DNA of 64,000 nucleotides, taken from positions 1 through 64,000 of the forward strand of contig NZ_KB892838.1 of assembly GCF_000373965.1 (NCBI RefSeq). The letters are read 5' to 3'. Below the pieces are notes generated by a model. It worked only from the letters and a program-made list of their open reading frames with translations. It did no database searches and was not told the DNA's origin. Shown in pieces: positions 1-6,911 of the stretch. Source of the DNA: Uliginosibacterium gangwonense DSM 18521 (GTDB lineage: Bacteria; Pseudomonadota; Gammaproteobacteria; Burkholderiales; Rhodocyclaceae). Numbering within the stretch: the stretch's first letter is position 1; each line of letters opens with the position of its first letter. The translations under genes were made by a program, and so were the position numbers.

Positions 1-715
1 AGGGGATGCGGTGGTAGGCGCTGGTGGCCTCATCGGGTTGGTTGGGGCGGTAGGCGCCGTTATGGTCGGCGAGGATGAGGCGGTGGTGGCTGTCTTGGTG
101 TTCGAAGTGGTAGTTGATGCCCCACTCTTGCAGGAGCCGGGTGAGGAAGTCGTAGTCGGTTTCGTTGTATTGGACGCAGTAGTCGCGGACGGGATAGGTT
201 TCGATCAGGCGTTTTTCAACGGGGAAGGGATAGTCGGCGAGGACGGCGTCAATGACCTGGACAGGGGTTTGGTCCTGAAAGACTTTGCAGTCGGTGGTCA
301 GTGTAGCCAGATGCAGCCAGGGACGGAGCGTGAGTTCATAGAGGGCATGACGGCTGTCTTCGCCCAGGAAACGGGCATCGGTGATGAGTGCGTTGATCTC
401 CCGCACGCCTGCACCTTGATTAACAGCACCCGCCGCACCCGAGAGCCCTTCCATGAAGTGCCCATAGCCTTCGAGTTCGATCTGGCAGCTGATCTCTTGA
501 CCAATGAAGGTCTCCAGCGCGTAGTTGCTGCCCAGTCCGGCTTTGAAGTTGAGTGCATCCGGGGTCTGCAGCGTGAGGGTGTATTCGAAGAGGCTATTGA
601 TGCCTTCGTGACCTTCGAGCTTCAGCGGCACCAGGGCCGCTTGGCCCATCACTTCGGGGATCGCGGCGCTCTTGACTGTCAAGGCACGGGAACTTTTGAA
701 TAAACTCATGGCCAT
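1..715 (-). CDS. vgrG: Type VI secretion tip protein VgrG, N-terminal part (cut by window edge)
   Basis: The minus strand is open from an ATG at 715 to the left edge, so only about 238 N-terminal residues are visible. The start has a good ribosome site (AGGAGG, six bases upstream); a second ATG two codons later is possible. The translation begins MAMSLFKSSRALTVKSAAIP and continues with LVPLKLEGHEGINSLFEYTL, FIGQEISCQI and YNETDYDFLTRLLQEWGINY, which is the typical gp27-like start of VgrG spikes. VgrG trimers cap the Hcp tube and carry effectors out of the cell. The gp5/needle part and any effector extension lie outside the window, so the effector type cannot be judged. No other type VI gene is visible, so this may be an orphan vgrG island. 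Confidence 0.9.
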   Translation of the reverse strand, partial: MAMSLFKSSRALTVKSAAIPEVMGQAALVPLKLEGHEGINSLFEYTLTLQTPDALNFKAGLGSNYALETFIGQEISCQIELEGYGHFMEGLSGAAGAVNQGAGVREINALITDARFLGEDSRHALYELTLRPWLHLATLTTDCKVFQDQTPVQVIDAVLADYPFPVEKRLIETYPVRDYCVQYNETDYDFLTRLLQEWGINYHFEHQDSHHRLILADHNGAYRPNQPDEATSAYHRIP

Positions 716-1231
716 AGCAACCCTCCTAGCATACGACTATATCCGAGCATCATTTACACTTGTTTGCAACTCTGACTGATGGTTGAAATAGAGGGATAAA
801 CCTGACCCGTCCTGAACTAGGTTGACACCTGCGAGCACAATTTTAGGCGCTGGTTGATTTCTTCCAGAAACTCCAGATGCTCGCGCTGGCGCCGAAAACC
901 GATCAGTTCGACAAACAAGGTGTTCAATCCGGCAGACTCCGACGCACCAGTCCCGCAACGACAGACGCACAACCGCTCATCCCCATGTAGGGACAAGTCG
1001 GATGGCATGGCCAAGTTTCATGACAAGAACTTCTGAATAAAAAATGAGATGAAGAAACCGCAAAATGACAAACATCCCACTCAATCAATGACTGGGTGAG
1101 ATGTTGATGAATATGTAAAATACGCTTAATAACTTCGGCTAAAAGTTAGAGGCAAGATGTCAGTAGTACTTTATAGGGAGATGGTTGGGCTGAAATTCGT
1201 CTTTATCAGCCATTGACCTGCATACGGAAAA
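716..1231. other. Intergenic stretch with possible gene and IS debris
   Basis: About 500 bases without a convincing gene. A minus-strand open frame (817-1014) encodes 65 residues ending IGFRRQREHLEFLEEINQRL plus a short tail; it looks protein-like but has no recognisable start context. It stops in a TAG within the motif GGTGTCAACCTAGTTCAGG (minus strand, about 811-829), which resembles the outer end of some IS3-type elements; that resemblance is from memory and unproven. The rest is AT-rich and also holds the promoter of vgrG. Confidence 0.3.
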
Positions 1232-1260
1232 ATGGCCGATCTAGCTTTCAGACCGGCCAT
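1232..1260 (-). terminator. Intrinsic terminator downstream of the GH16 gene
   Basis: An 11-bp inverted repeat with one mismatch (1232-1242 and 1250-1260) has a 7-base loop and, read on the minus strand, is followed by TTTTTCC. It lies about 135 bases after the GH16 stop codon and would end the lipoprotein-GH16 transcript. Confidence 0.7.
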
Positions 1261-1394
1261 GAAGCTCTATTCAGGCTAGGCTCATGCATTTCCTTTGTTA
1301 ACTTTGGCGCTGATGTTCAACGCAATGCCAAGCCCCACATTCGGATAGGCTTTCTTCATTGCGTTGACGCGTTCTTGAACGACGCAACGCCTGA

Positions 1395-2099
1395 TTAATC
1401 GCTAACCTTCACCCAATCATACAGAGCGCCACCACCGCCACCTGTGTAGGTGCCTACAAAGTTCTTGGCGCCAGCAGAATTGTTGCCGACCCAATGGTTC
1501 AGCATCAAACGCATGGGGGCCGTTATACTGGTGTTTACACGACGAAATTCATGCTCCACGCCAGCGTCATCCACATTGAACCAACGCACAAAGGTAGGGC
1601 GCCATTCAAAACCGATGGTACGCCAGCCTGTGGCCACTGCAAATTGCTGATAGTTCTGCTTGCCTGCCGTCCAGACATTGGTGTGCAAGGTACGGCCAGC
1701 ATTGATGAACTCAATATCGATTTCAAAGTGATTGGATGTGCCAGCGTTTCCTGTATACAGAAAAAATGAGCTATCTCCCCCTTGAATAGTGCCTGGTTGC
1801 ATACGCGTGACGAACTTACCGTATGTAAACGACTGCCAGGTACGAATCTCTGCACAACGCATATTACTGGAGTTGCTCGAATTTACATTGAGCTGAAGCG
1901 TCCCTTGGCCGGTGCGCCAGACCTCGCTGTAAGCAAAGGTGCAACCGAAAATGTCACCATTGGCCCAGTTGGCGGTTTCCCATGCAGAACCTGCCCCACC
2001 CGTTCCATCAAAGCCTTCAAAGAAATTAGTGGCGTGTACAGGCATAGCAGAAACCGCAGCAGCTACCACGAACGCAGCAGTAATCACGTTTTTATGCAT
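1395..2099 (-). CDS. Secreted GH16 beta-glucanase (lichenase-like)
   Basis: 234 residues with a classical signal peptide (MHKNVITAAF then a hydrophobic stretch, probable cut after VHA near residue 23). The mature part is a compact GH16 jelly roll. The motif EIDIEF at residues 126-131 gives the catalytic pair, E126 as nucleophile and E130 as acid/base, and the short form without a beta-bulge methionine is typical of lichenase-like endo-beta-1,3-1,4-glucanases. The protein is a bare catalytic domain with no binding module. It starts 41 bases after the stop of the glycan-binding lipoprotein gene upstream on the same strand, so the two are probably co-transcribed from the promoter near 3,016-3,074. 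Exact substrate (mixed-linkage glucan or laminarin) is not certain. Confidence 0.9.
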   Translation of the reverse strand: MHKNVITAAFVVAAAVSAMPVHATNFFEGFDGTGGAGSAWETANWANGDIFGCTFAYSEVWRTGQGTLQLNVNSSNSSNMRCAEIRTWQSFTYGKFVTRMQPGTIQGGDSSFFLYTGNAGTSNHFEIDIEFINAGRTLHTNVWTAGKQNYQQFAVATGWRTIGFEWRPTFVRWFNVDDAGVEHEFRRVNTSITAPMRLMLNHWVGNNSAGAKNFVGTYTGGGGGALYDWVKVSD

Positions 2100-2140
2100 T
2101 TTTGTCTCCTGTATTTTATAAGTGTATGTAGCGACTACAT

Positions 2141-2872
2141 TTAGTTAGACAGCTTCACATACTCAACCTTTACATCATGTGAGCCATTGCTGTTTGCTTC
2201 ATTGCGAACATCAATGGCATACAGAGCAGCCTTGATCGAAGCCAGGGTTGGCGGGGTTACGCTGGTGCAGGCGCCGGTATTCGGGAAAGTGAAAGAAGCC
2301 GTTGTAAGAGGCAGCGTATATTCCTGCAAGGTAGCACCAGGCGTTACGTTGATTGACCCCGTGTATGCGCAGCCACTTGTATCGACAGGATGGGGCTGCA
2401 ACATGACCTTGATTACAGAATCCCCGGTATTGGTCGTGGTCAGTTTGATTTTCAGATTGCCGTAACTGGCTGCATTGTAGGTAGTAGAACCTGCCGCTGT
2501 TGCATTGCCAGGTGCGGAAAACCGCAGCGCAATACCCGCATACGTCGGGTCGCCCGACAGAACTTCACTGTACGTCACAATTCCGGATGAAAATGCCACA
2601 GGTGTAATAACCTGCTTTGTGGCTGCAGTATCTGCATAGCCATAGGTGTCAATAAATCCTCCTTCAGCCGTTGTAGAGGCTGACGACGGAGTAGCGAACG
2701 CAACGCACCCCGTGCAAGTTCCGCTTCCTCCGGATGAACCGGAAGGCGTTGAAGAAGAAGTTGCGGGTGCAGAATCACTACTGCTACCACCACATGCCAC
2801 CAAGGTATTACAGGCCAGCACAGCCAATGCTACGTTCGTCAACTTCAGGGAGTTCACTCTCAAGGCATCCAC
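2141..2872 (-). CDS. Putative glycan-binding surface lipoprotein
   Basis: 243 residues from a GTG start preceded by CTGGAGACAAATC. Residues 1-27 form a lipoprotein signal with lipobox LVAC, then a Ser/Gly-rich spacer to about residue 52 and a single beta-rich domain (about 58-243). The domain pattern, with alternating hydrophobic strands ending in a D-V-K-V-E-Y-V-K-L-S strand, resembles CBM11-type galactose-binding-like folds; no catalytic motif is visible. The first 13 residues (DxLRVNSLKLT) are nearly identical to those of the GH9 enzyme at 4,351, as is the DNA upstream. Its place just before the GH16 glucanase suggests it holds beta-glucan at the cell surface. The binding role is inferred; the lipoprotein status is well supported. 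Confidence 0.7.
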   Translation of the reverse strand: MDALRVNSLKLTNVALAVLACNTLVACGGSSSDSAPATSSSTPSGSSGGSGTCTGCVAFATPSSASTTAEGGFIDTYGYADTAATKQVITPVAFSSGIVTYSEVLSGDPTYAGIALRFSAPGNATAAGSTTYNAASYGNLKIKLTTTNTGDSVIKVMLQPHPVDTSGCAYTGSINVTPGATLQEYTLPLTTASFTFPNTGACTSVTPPTLASIKAALYAIDVRNEANSNGSHDVKVEYVKLSN

Positions 2873-2935
2873 GATTTGTCTCCAGAATTGTTATCGATTG
2901 GGTAAGCGTGCAGTGCAGCATGCAGCATTGGCACC

Positions 2936-3074
2936 GGGAAATCTATGTTTCCCATACGGCATAATGATCACACTTCACAACACTGCCCGCTGCATGGTAA
3001 GACTGCTGCAGAGTGTTGCCCATGTTCGGATCAATGCTCGGTTTACCCTTTTCCCGGATCGTAAAAATGTGTAG
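2936..3074 (-). promoter_or_regulatory. Copy A of a shared upstream control region (lipoprotein-GH16 operon)
   Basis: Read on the minus strand, 3,074 to 3,016 contains GGGAAAAGGGTAAACCGAGC, then ATTGATCCG and ATGGGCAA. The same block, with few changes, lies at 4,136-4,191 upstream of the GH9 gene. Similarity continues in patches (GTGTTGT...GAGTGTG, a GGGA...TCCC dyad at 2,936-2,953, TACCC-ATCRATAA) down to the shared ribosome site and leader codons. The strongest block lies about 145-200 bases before the GTG start and is a candidate activator site. Which bases form the promoter itself is not clear. Confidence 0.65.
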
Positions 3075-3200
3075 TAGAAAATAGTGGGGATTGTCTTTCT
3101 GCGCTTTCTAAACTATGTGCATTTCACAATTCAGGAAAACGCAATCCCCTTGGAAGCGACACCCAACACACGGAAAGAGCTGAAAAAAGCAGTTTGTGCC

Positions 3201-4097
3201 TTAGCTGGAGATGGAGTTCGCTGAACTCATCTGCTGACGATATGCCTGCGGCGAAATAGAAGTCCATCGCTTGAACTGGCGTGAAAAATGCGCCACATCG
3301 GCATAACCGAGTTTCTCGCCAACCTGCTGTATCGACAAATTGTTGTCGAAGAGCAGCATGCGCGCACGTTTGAGTTTCATCTGTGAACGGTAACGCCGGG
3401 GCGACATGCCGTATACCTTACTGAATAAGGCACAGCCATGCGCCGTGCTATACCCCAATTTCGTAATCAGCGCTTCAATGCTTTGCTCGGTCTCAGGCAA
3501 CTCGACCTGCATGGTAATCCAGTCGGCCAGTTGCCTGGTCATCTGGAGAACCTGCAACTGCAAGGGTTGGGCATTATCGAGCTGCGCCGCAAGGGTGCGG
3601 GCCAGTTCAGCAAGGAATTCGCACAGCGCAGAGACTGATTCCAACCTGTCGGCCAGCAGGAACGTGGAAGGCTGCCGCACCAGTTCAATCAACCGCTGTA
3701 TTTTGGCGGACAGAGCCTGTGTCACCGGTTCGCCTGCGCGGTAATGGCATGTTCCGGAAAGGCACAGGATCTGCCGCATCATCGGATCGTCAATATCAAA
3801 ATGCAGGCAGTAAAAGCTGAGTGTTTCAGCGCCTGCGTTACGATTCACATGGGACTCCCCAGGGGTATAGAGCAGAAGATCCCCCTGTTTTTGCAGAATA
3901 CGGCTGTTCGAAAGCAAGACCTCCTGCTCACCCTCAACAACGTAGATCAACTCAAAATCGGTATGGCTATGGCGCGGATAAGCCCAGCCCGCGCTCACGC
4001 GACGGAAATGTGCAGCACGTAGTTCAAAGGTGGTAGAGAGGTTTTGCTGGAAAATATTCTCCAACGCACCTTCCGTACCCAAAGGCAATATTTGCAT
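3201..4097 (-). CDS. AraC-family transcriptional regulator of the glucan locus
   Basis: 298 residues. The N-terminal half (about 30-110) is a cupin-like AraC sensor domain with the usual motif PRHSHTDFELIYVVEGE and a GDLLLYTPGESH strand, which normally binds a sugar. The C-terminal 100 residues are a double helix-turn-helix of AraC type, ending YADVAHFSRQFKRWTSISPQ followed by YRQQ. It is divergently transcribed from the GH9 gene (253-bp shared region) and faces the lipoprotein-GH16 operon downstream. A local activator responding to a cello- or gluco-oligosaccharide is the simplest reading, but the ligand and target sites are inferred. Its likely site is the repeated block at 4,136-4,191 and 3,016-3,074. 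Confidence 0.88.
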   Translation of the reverse strand: MQILPLGTEGALENIFQQNLSTTFELRAAHFRRVSAGWAYPRHSHTDFELIYVVEGEQEVLLSNSRILQKQGDLLLYTPGESHVNRNAGAETLSFYCLHFDIDDPMMRQILCLSGTCHYRAGEPVTQALSAKIQRLIELVRQPSTFLLADRLESVSALCEFLAELARTLAAQLDNAQPLQLQVLQMTRQLADWITMQVELPETEQSIEALITKLGYSTAHGCALFSKVYGMSPRRYRSQMKLKRARMLLFDNNLSIQQVGEKLGYADVAHFSRQFKRWTSISPQAYRQQMSSANSISS

Positions 4098-4135
4098 GAA
4101 CGTGGTACTCCGTTTTTTCCCCTACTCATTACAAC

Positions 4136-4283
4136 ACACTTTTTGCGATCCGCGAAAAGGGTAAACCGAGCATTGATCCGCGCATGGGCAAGTCCGTTTG
4201 CCCGTCTTAGTATGCGTCGAACAGCGCCCAGGCGTGTTGTCGTGGAGTGTGCGGCCGTGGTACTTCGGGGGAAGGATAATCCC
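4136..4283 (+). promoter_or_regulatory. Copy B of the shared control region, in the araC-type/GH9 divergent intergenic region
   Basis: Contains GCGAAAAGGGTAAACCGAGC followed by ATTGATCCG and ATGGGCAA (4,136-4,191), matching copy A at 3,016-3,074 in the same orientation relative to its gene. A GGGA...TCCC dyad (4,269-4,283) occupies the same relative place as the dyad in copy A, and AATAATAG near 4,330 is a possible -10 region. The block lies about 160-215 bases before the GH9 start and could serve both the regulator gene and the GH9 gene. Confidence 0.65.
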
Positions 4284-4350
4284 TCAAGCGCCATCATTGC
4301 GCCGCTATTCCCCGCGTTTACCCTATCAATAATAGTACTGGAGACAAATC

Positions 4351-6708
4351 GTGGATGACTTGAGAGTGAATTCTCTGAAATTGACGAGCCTGACGCTGGC
4401 TCTGTCTTGTATGGCGGGCCTGCAAGGCTGCGCGGGTACAAACATGGCAACTCAGGGGGCAAGCGAAGAACTCTTGCTGAATGGAAATTTCAGTCAAGGC
4501 ACTGATCCGTGGTGGACTGCAGGCGCGACCCTCAAGGCTCAGGACAAAATGGGTTGTGCCTCATTCGGGCAAGCTGGTAGCACCCCTTGGGATGTGATCC
4601 TGGGGCAGTCCGGCCTGAACCTGCACAAGGGCGCTCATTATGTTGTGCGGTTCAAGACCCGGGCGCAACTGGGTACTTCAATGAAGATGCTGGTGCAACA
4701 CGAAACAGCTCCTTACACCAGTTACATCGTGCGAGACATTGCAGTTAGCAAGGATGATAACAGTTACGAATTTGACTTCACCCAGCCCGTCAACGACGAA
4801 AAAGGTGTCTTCCAGTTCCAGATGGGCGCGCAAAAGCCCAATACCATATGCGTAGGTGATGTCTCCATTATTGGGCCGCACATCACGGCCAAGGCGGATG
4901 ACAGTGCCGCCAAGCTGCCAACGGTACGCGTCAATCAGGTCGGCTATCTCACCCATGCACTCAAGCGTGCAACGATCGCCAGTAACGAAAAGGCACCGCA
5001 ACCATGGTCTCTTTTCGATAGCAACGGCAAAGTGGTGACACAAGGGCAAACAACAGTGTTTGGCCAGAATGAAGCTTCTGGCGAGTTCCTCCATATCGCG
5101 GATTTCAGCAGTGTCACCACCCAAGCAAATGGTCTGGTGCTGGACGTTGCAGGCAAAAAGAGCCATCCATTTGCAATCGGAAATGATGTCTATCACAAGC
5201 TGAAATTCGACGCCCTGTCGTTTTTCTACCAACAGCGCAGTGGTATCGATATCGCAGCCCAATACGTGCAGCGCCCTGATCTGGCGCGCCCGGCAGGCCA
5301 CAAACCGGAAAAGGTCACATGCTTTGACAAGCTTGATGACAAAGGCAATAAGTGGCCAGGCTGCGATTTCTCGCTGGATGTAACCGGTGGCTGGTACGAC
5401 GCGGGTGATCAGGGCAAGTATGTGGTCAATGGCGGGCTTGCCACCTGGACCCTGATGAACCTCTATGAGCGTAGCCAGCTGGTGAAAACCAGCGACAAGG
5501 ACGCTTTCTCCGATGGCAAGGCAAAAATCCCCGAAAATGCCAATGGGAAGAATGATCTGCTTGACGAAGCACGCTGGCAGATGGACTTCATGCTCGCCAT
5601 GCAGGTGCCAGAAGGCAAGCAAGTTGCGGTGCCTGTGGGCAACCAGCTCAACAGAATCAACAAGCTCGAACTGAGCAAGATTGATGCCTCCGGCATGGTC
5701 TTTCACAAGGTTGCTGACGAGAAGTGGACCGGGCTCCCGACCCCGCCGCACAAGGATCCGCAAGCGCGCTACCTGAGCTATCCGACGACGGCAGCCACCT
5801 TGAACCTCGCTGGTACTGCTGCACAGTGCGCCCGTGTCTGGAAGACCCAGGACCCGGAATATGCCAAGCGTTGCCTCACCGCCGCCGAACGCGCCTGGAA
5901 GGCTGCCACGAAGAACCCAGAAGTGTATGCCTATGACAACTTCACAGGCTCCGGTCCCTATGAAGACTACGATCTGAAGGATGAATTCTACTGGGCCGCA
6001 GCAGAACTCTTCACCACCACGGGCGCAGCCGAATACGAGAAGGCAATGAAGGCCTCGCCGTATTATCTGGCCGCCGCCAGTGGCGACATCAGTGGCGCTG
6101 GCGACCTGTTCTGGGCTGACATGCATCTGGCAGGGACCATTACGCTGGCATCAATCCCCAACAAGCTGGCACCTGCTGATGTGAGCCGGGCACGTGCAAA
6201 CCTGGTTGCGACTGCACAGGGCTATGCCAAACAGGCTGAGCAGGAGGGTTACGTCATTCCCTTCAAGGCGAAGGAGTACTCCTGGGGGTCCAACTCTGCG
6301 ATTCTGAATCGTGGTCTGGTGTTGGCGCAGGCTTATGACTTTACGGGTGAGCGCAAGTACCTGCAACTTCTGGCCGACTCAATGGATTACCTCCTGGGCC
6401 GCAATCCGTTGGATCAATCCTATATCTCCGGCTACGGCTATCGCCCGCTGCGGAATCCGCACCATCGCTTCTGGTCTCACCAGAACGACGCGTCCTCGCC
6501 ACTGGTGCCACCTGGAGTCATTGCTGGTGGGCCCAACTCGATCAACTTCACTGACCCTGTTGCCATCCGCCTCAAGGGAAAATGTGTACAACAGACCTGC
6601 TGGACTGACGATATTGGCGCCTGGACGATGAATGAAGTCGCCGTCAACTGGAACGCCCCCCTGGTTTGGGTAACGAGTTTGCTGGATGAAAACAGCCTCA
6701 AGCAGTAA
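4351..6708 (+). CDS. GH9 endoglucanase lipoprotein with N-terminal CBM4/9-like module
   Basis: 785 residues from a GTG start after CTGGAGACAAATC. A lipoprotein signal ends in lipobox LQGC near residue 27. Residues about 40-175 look like a CBM4/9 (CenC-type) module (NGNFSQGTDPWWTAGATL). Residues about 190-275 form the CelD-type Ig-like domain (RVNQVGYLTHALKRATIAS). The rest is the GH9 alpha/alpha-barrel: GGWYDAGDQGKYVVNGG near residue 346 holds the catalytic aspartates, GYGYRPLRNPHHRFW near 693 the substrate histidine, and DIGAWTMNEVAVNWNAP near 752 the catalytic glutamate. All key residues are present, so the enzyme should cut cellulose or beta-glucan at the outer membrane. It works with the GH16 enzyme and the putative binding lipoprotein encoded next door. 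Confidence 0.93.
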   Translation: MDDLRVNSLKLTSLTLALSCMAGLQGCAGTNMATQGASEELLLNGNFSQGTDPWWTAGATLKAQDKMGCASFGQAGSTPWDVILGQSGLNLHKGAHYVVRFKTRAQLGTSMKMLVQHETAPYTSYIVRDIAVSKDDNSYEFDFTQPVNDEKGVFQFQMGAQKPNTICVGDVSIIGPHITAKADDSAAKLPTVRVNQVGYLTHALKRATIASNEKAPQPWSLFDSNGKVVTQGQTTVFGQNEASGEFLHIADFSSVTTQANGLVLDVAGKKSHPFAIGNDVYHKLKFDALSFFYQQRSGIDIAAQYVQRPDLARPAGHKPEKVTCFDKLDDKGNKWPGCDFSLDVTGGWYDAGDQGKYVVNGGLATWTLMNLYERSQLVKTSDKDAFSDGKAKIPENANGKNDLLDEARWQMDFMLAMQVPEGKQVAVPVGNQLNRINKLELSKIDASGMVFHKVADEKWTGLPTPPHKDPQARYLSYPTTAATLNLAGTAAQCARVWKTQDPEYAKRCLTAAERAWKAATKNPEVYAYDNFTGSGPYEDYDLKDEFYWAAAELFTTTGAAEYEKAMKASPYYLAAASGDISGAGDLFWADMHLAGTITLASIPNKLAPADVSRARANLVATAQGYAKQAEQEGYVIPFKAKEYSWGSNSAILNRGLVLAQAYDFTGERKYLQLLADSMDYLLGRNPLDQSYISGYGYRPLRNPHHRFWSHQNDASSPLVPPGVIAGGPNSINFTDPVAIRLKGKCVQQTCWTDDIGAWTMNEVAVNWNAPLVWVTSLLDENSLKQ

Positions 6709-6731
6709 TCGCTAACGCAGCAAACACCTAC

Positions 6732-6764
6732 CACACGGGAGACTGCTGAATGGTCTCCCGTGTG
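6732..6764 (+). terminator. Hairpin between the convergent GH9 and GH30-GH43 genes
   Basis: A perfect 12-bp stem (CACACGGGAGAC at 6,732-6,743 with GTCTCCCGTGTG at 6,753-6,764) and a 9-base loop lie 23 bases after the GH9 stop. There is no run of T after it, so it may act as a weak or factor-assisted terminator, or protect the 3' end of the transcript. Confidence 0.55.
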
Positions 6765-6911
6765 TAAGTGCTTGATGACGTCGTCACAAAATGACTGCCG
6801 CGCCTCAAACAAAGACTCCCGTACCCCCTGCCGCTCCAACTGGCTGCGTAGAGCTTCTTCCCGTCCAGATTGAAGCAGATACGGCTGATTTTTCCCTGTG
6901 ATCGGGGAATT

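Noticed and set aside
11-703. 230-codon open frame on the plus strand at the left edge
   Set aside because: The opposite strand encodes VgrG without interruption; the plus-strand translation is a low-complexity Gly/Val shadow.
1318-1366. 10-bp inverted repeat CAACGCAATG/CATTGCGTTG
   Set aside because: The spacer is 29 bases and no T-tract follows; the nearby hairpin at 1,232-1,260 is a far better terminator.
3995-4462. Minus-strand frame that resembles another frame near 2,734-2,964
   Set aside because: The similarity is real at the DNA level but comes from the duplicated control region and leader, not from a conserved protein.
4678-6126. 482-codon open frame on the minus strand
   Set aside because: It lies fully antisense to the GH9 gene, which has intact catalytic motifs; the translation is rich in Ile/Val/Cys/His and resembles no family.
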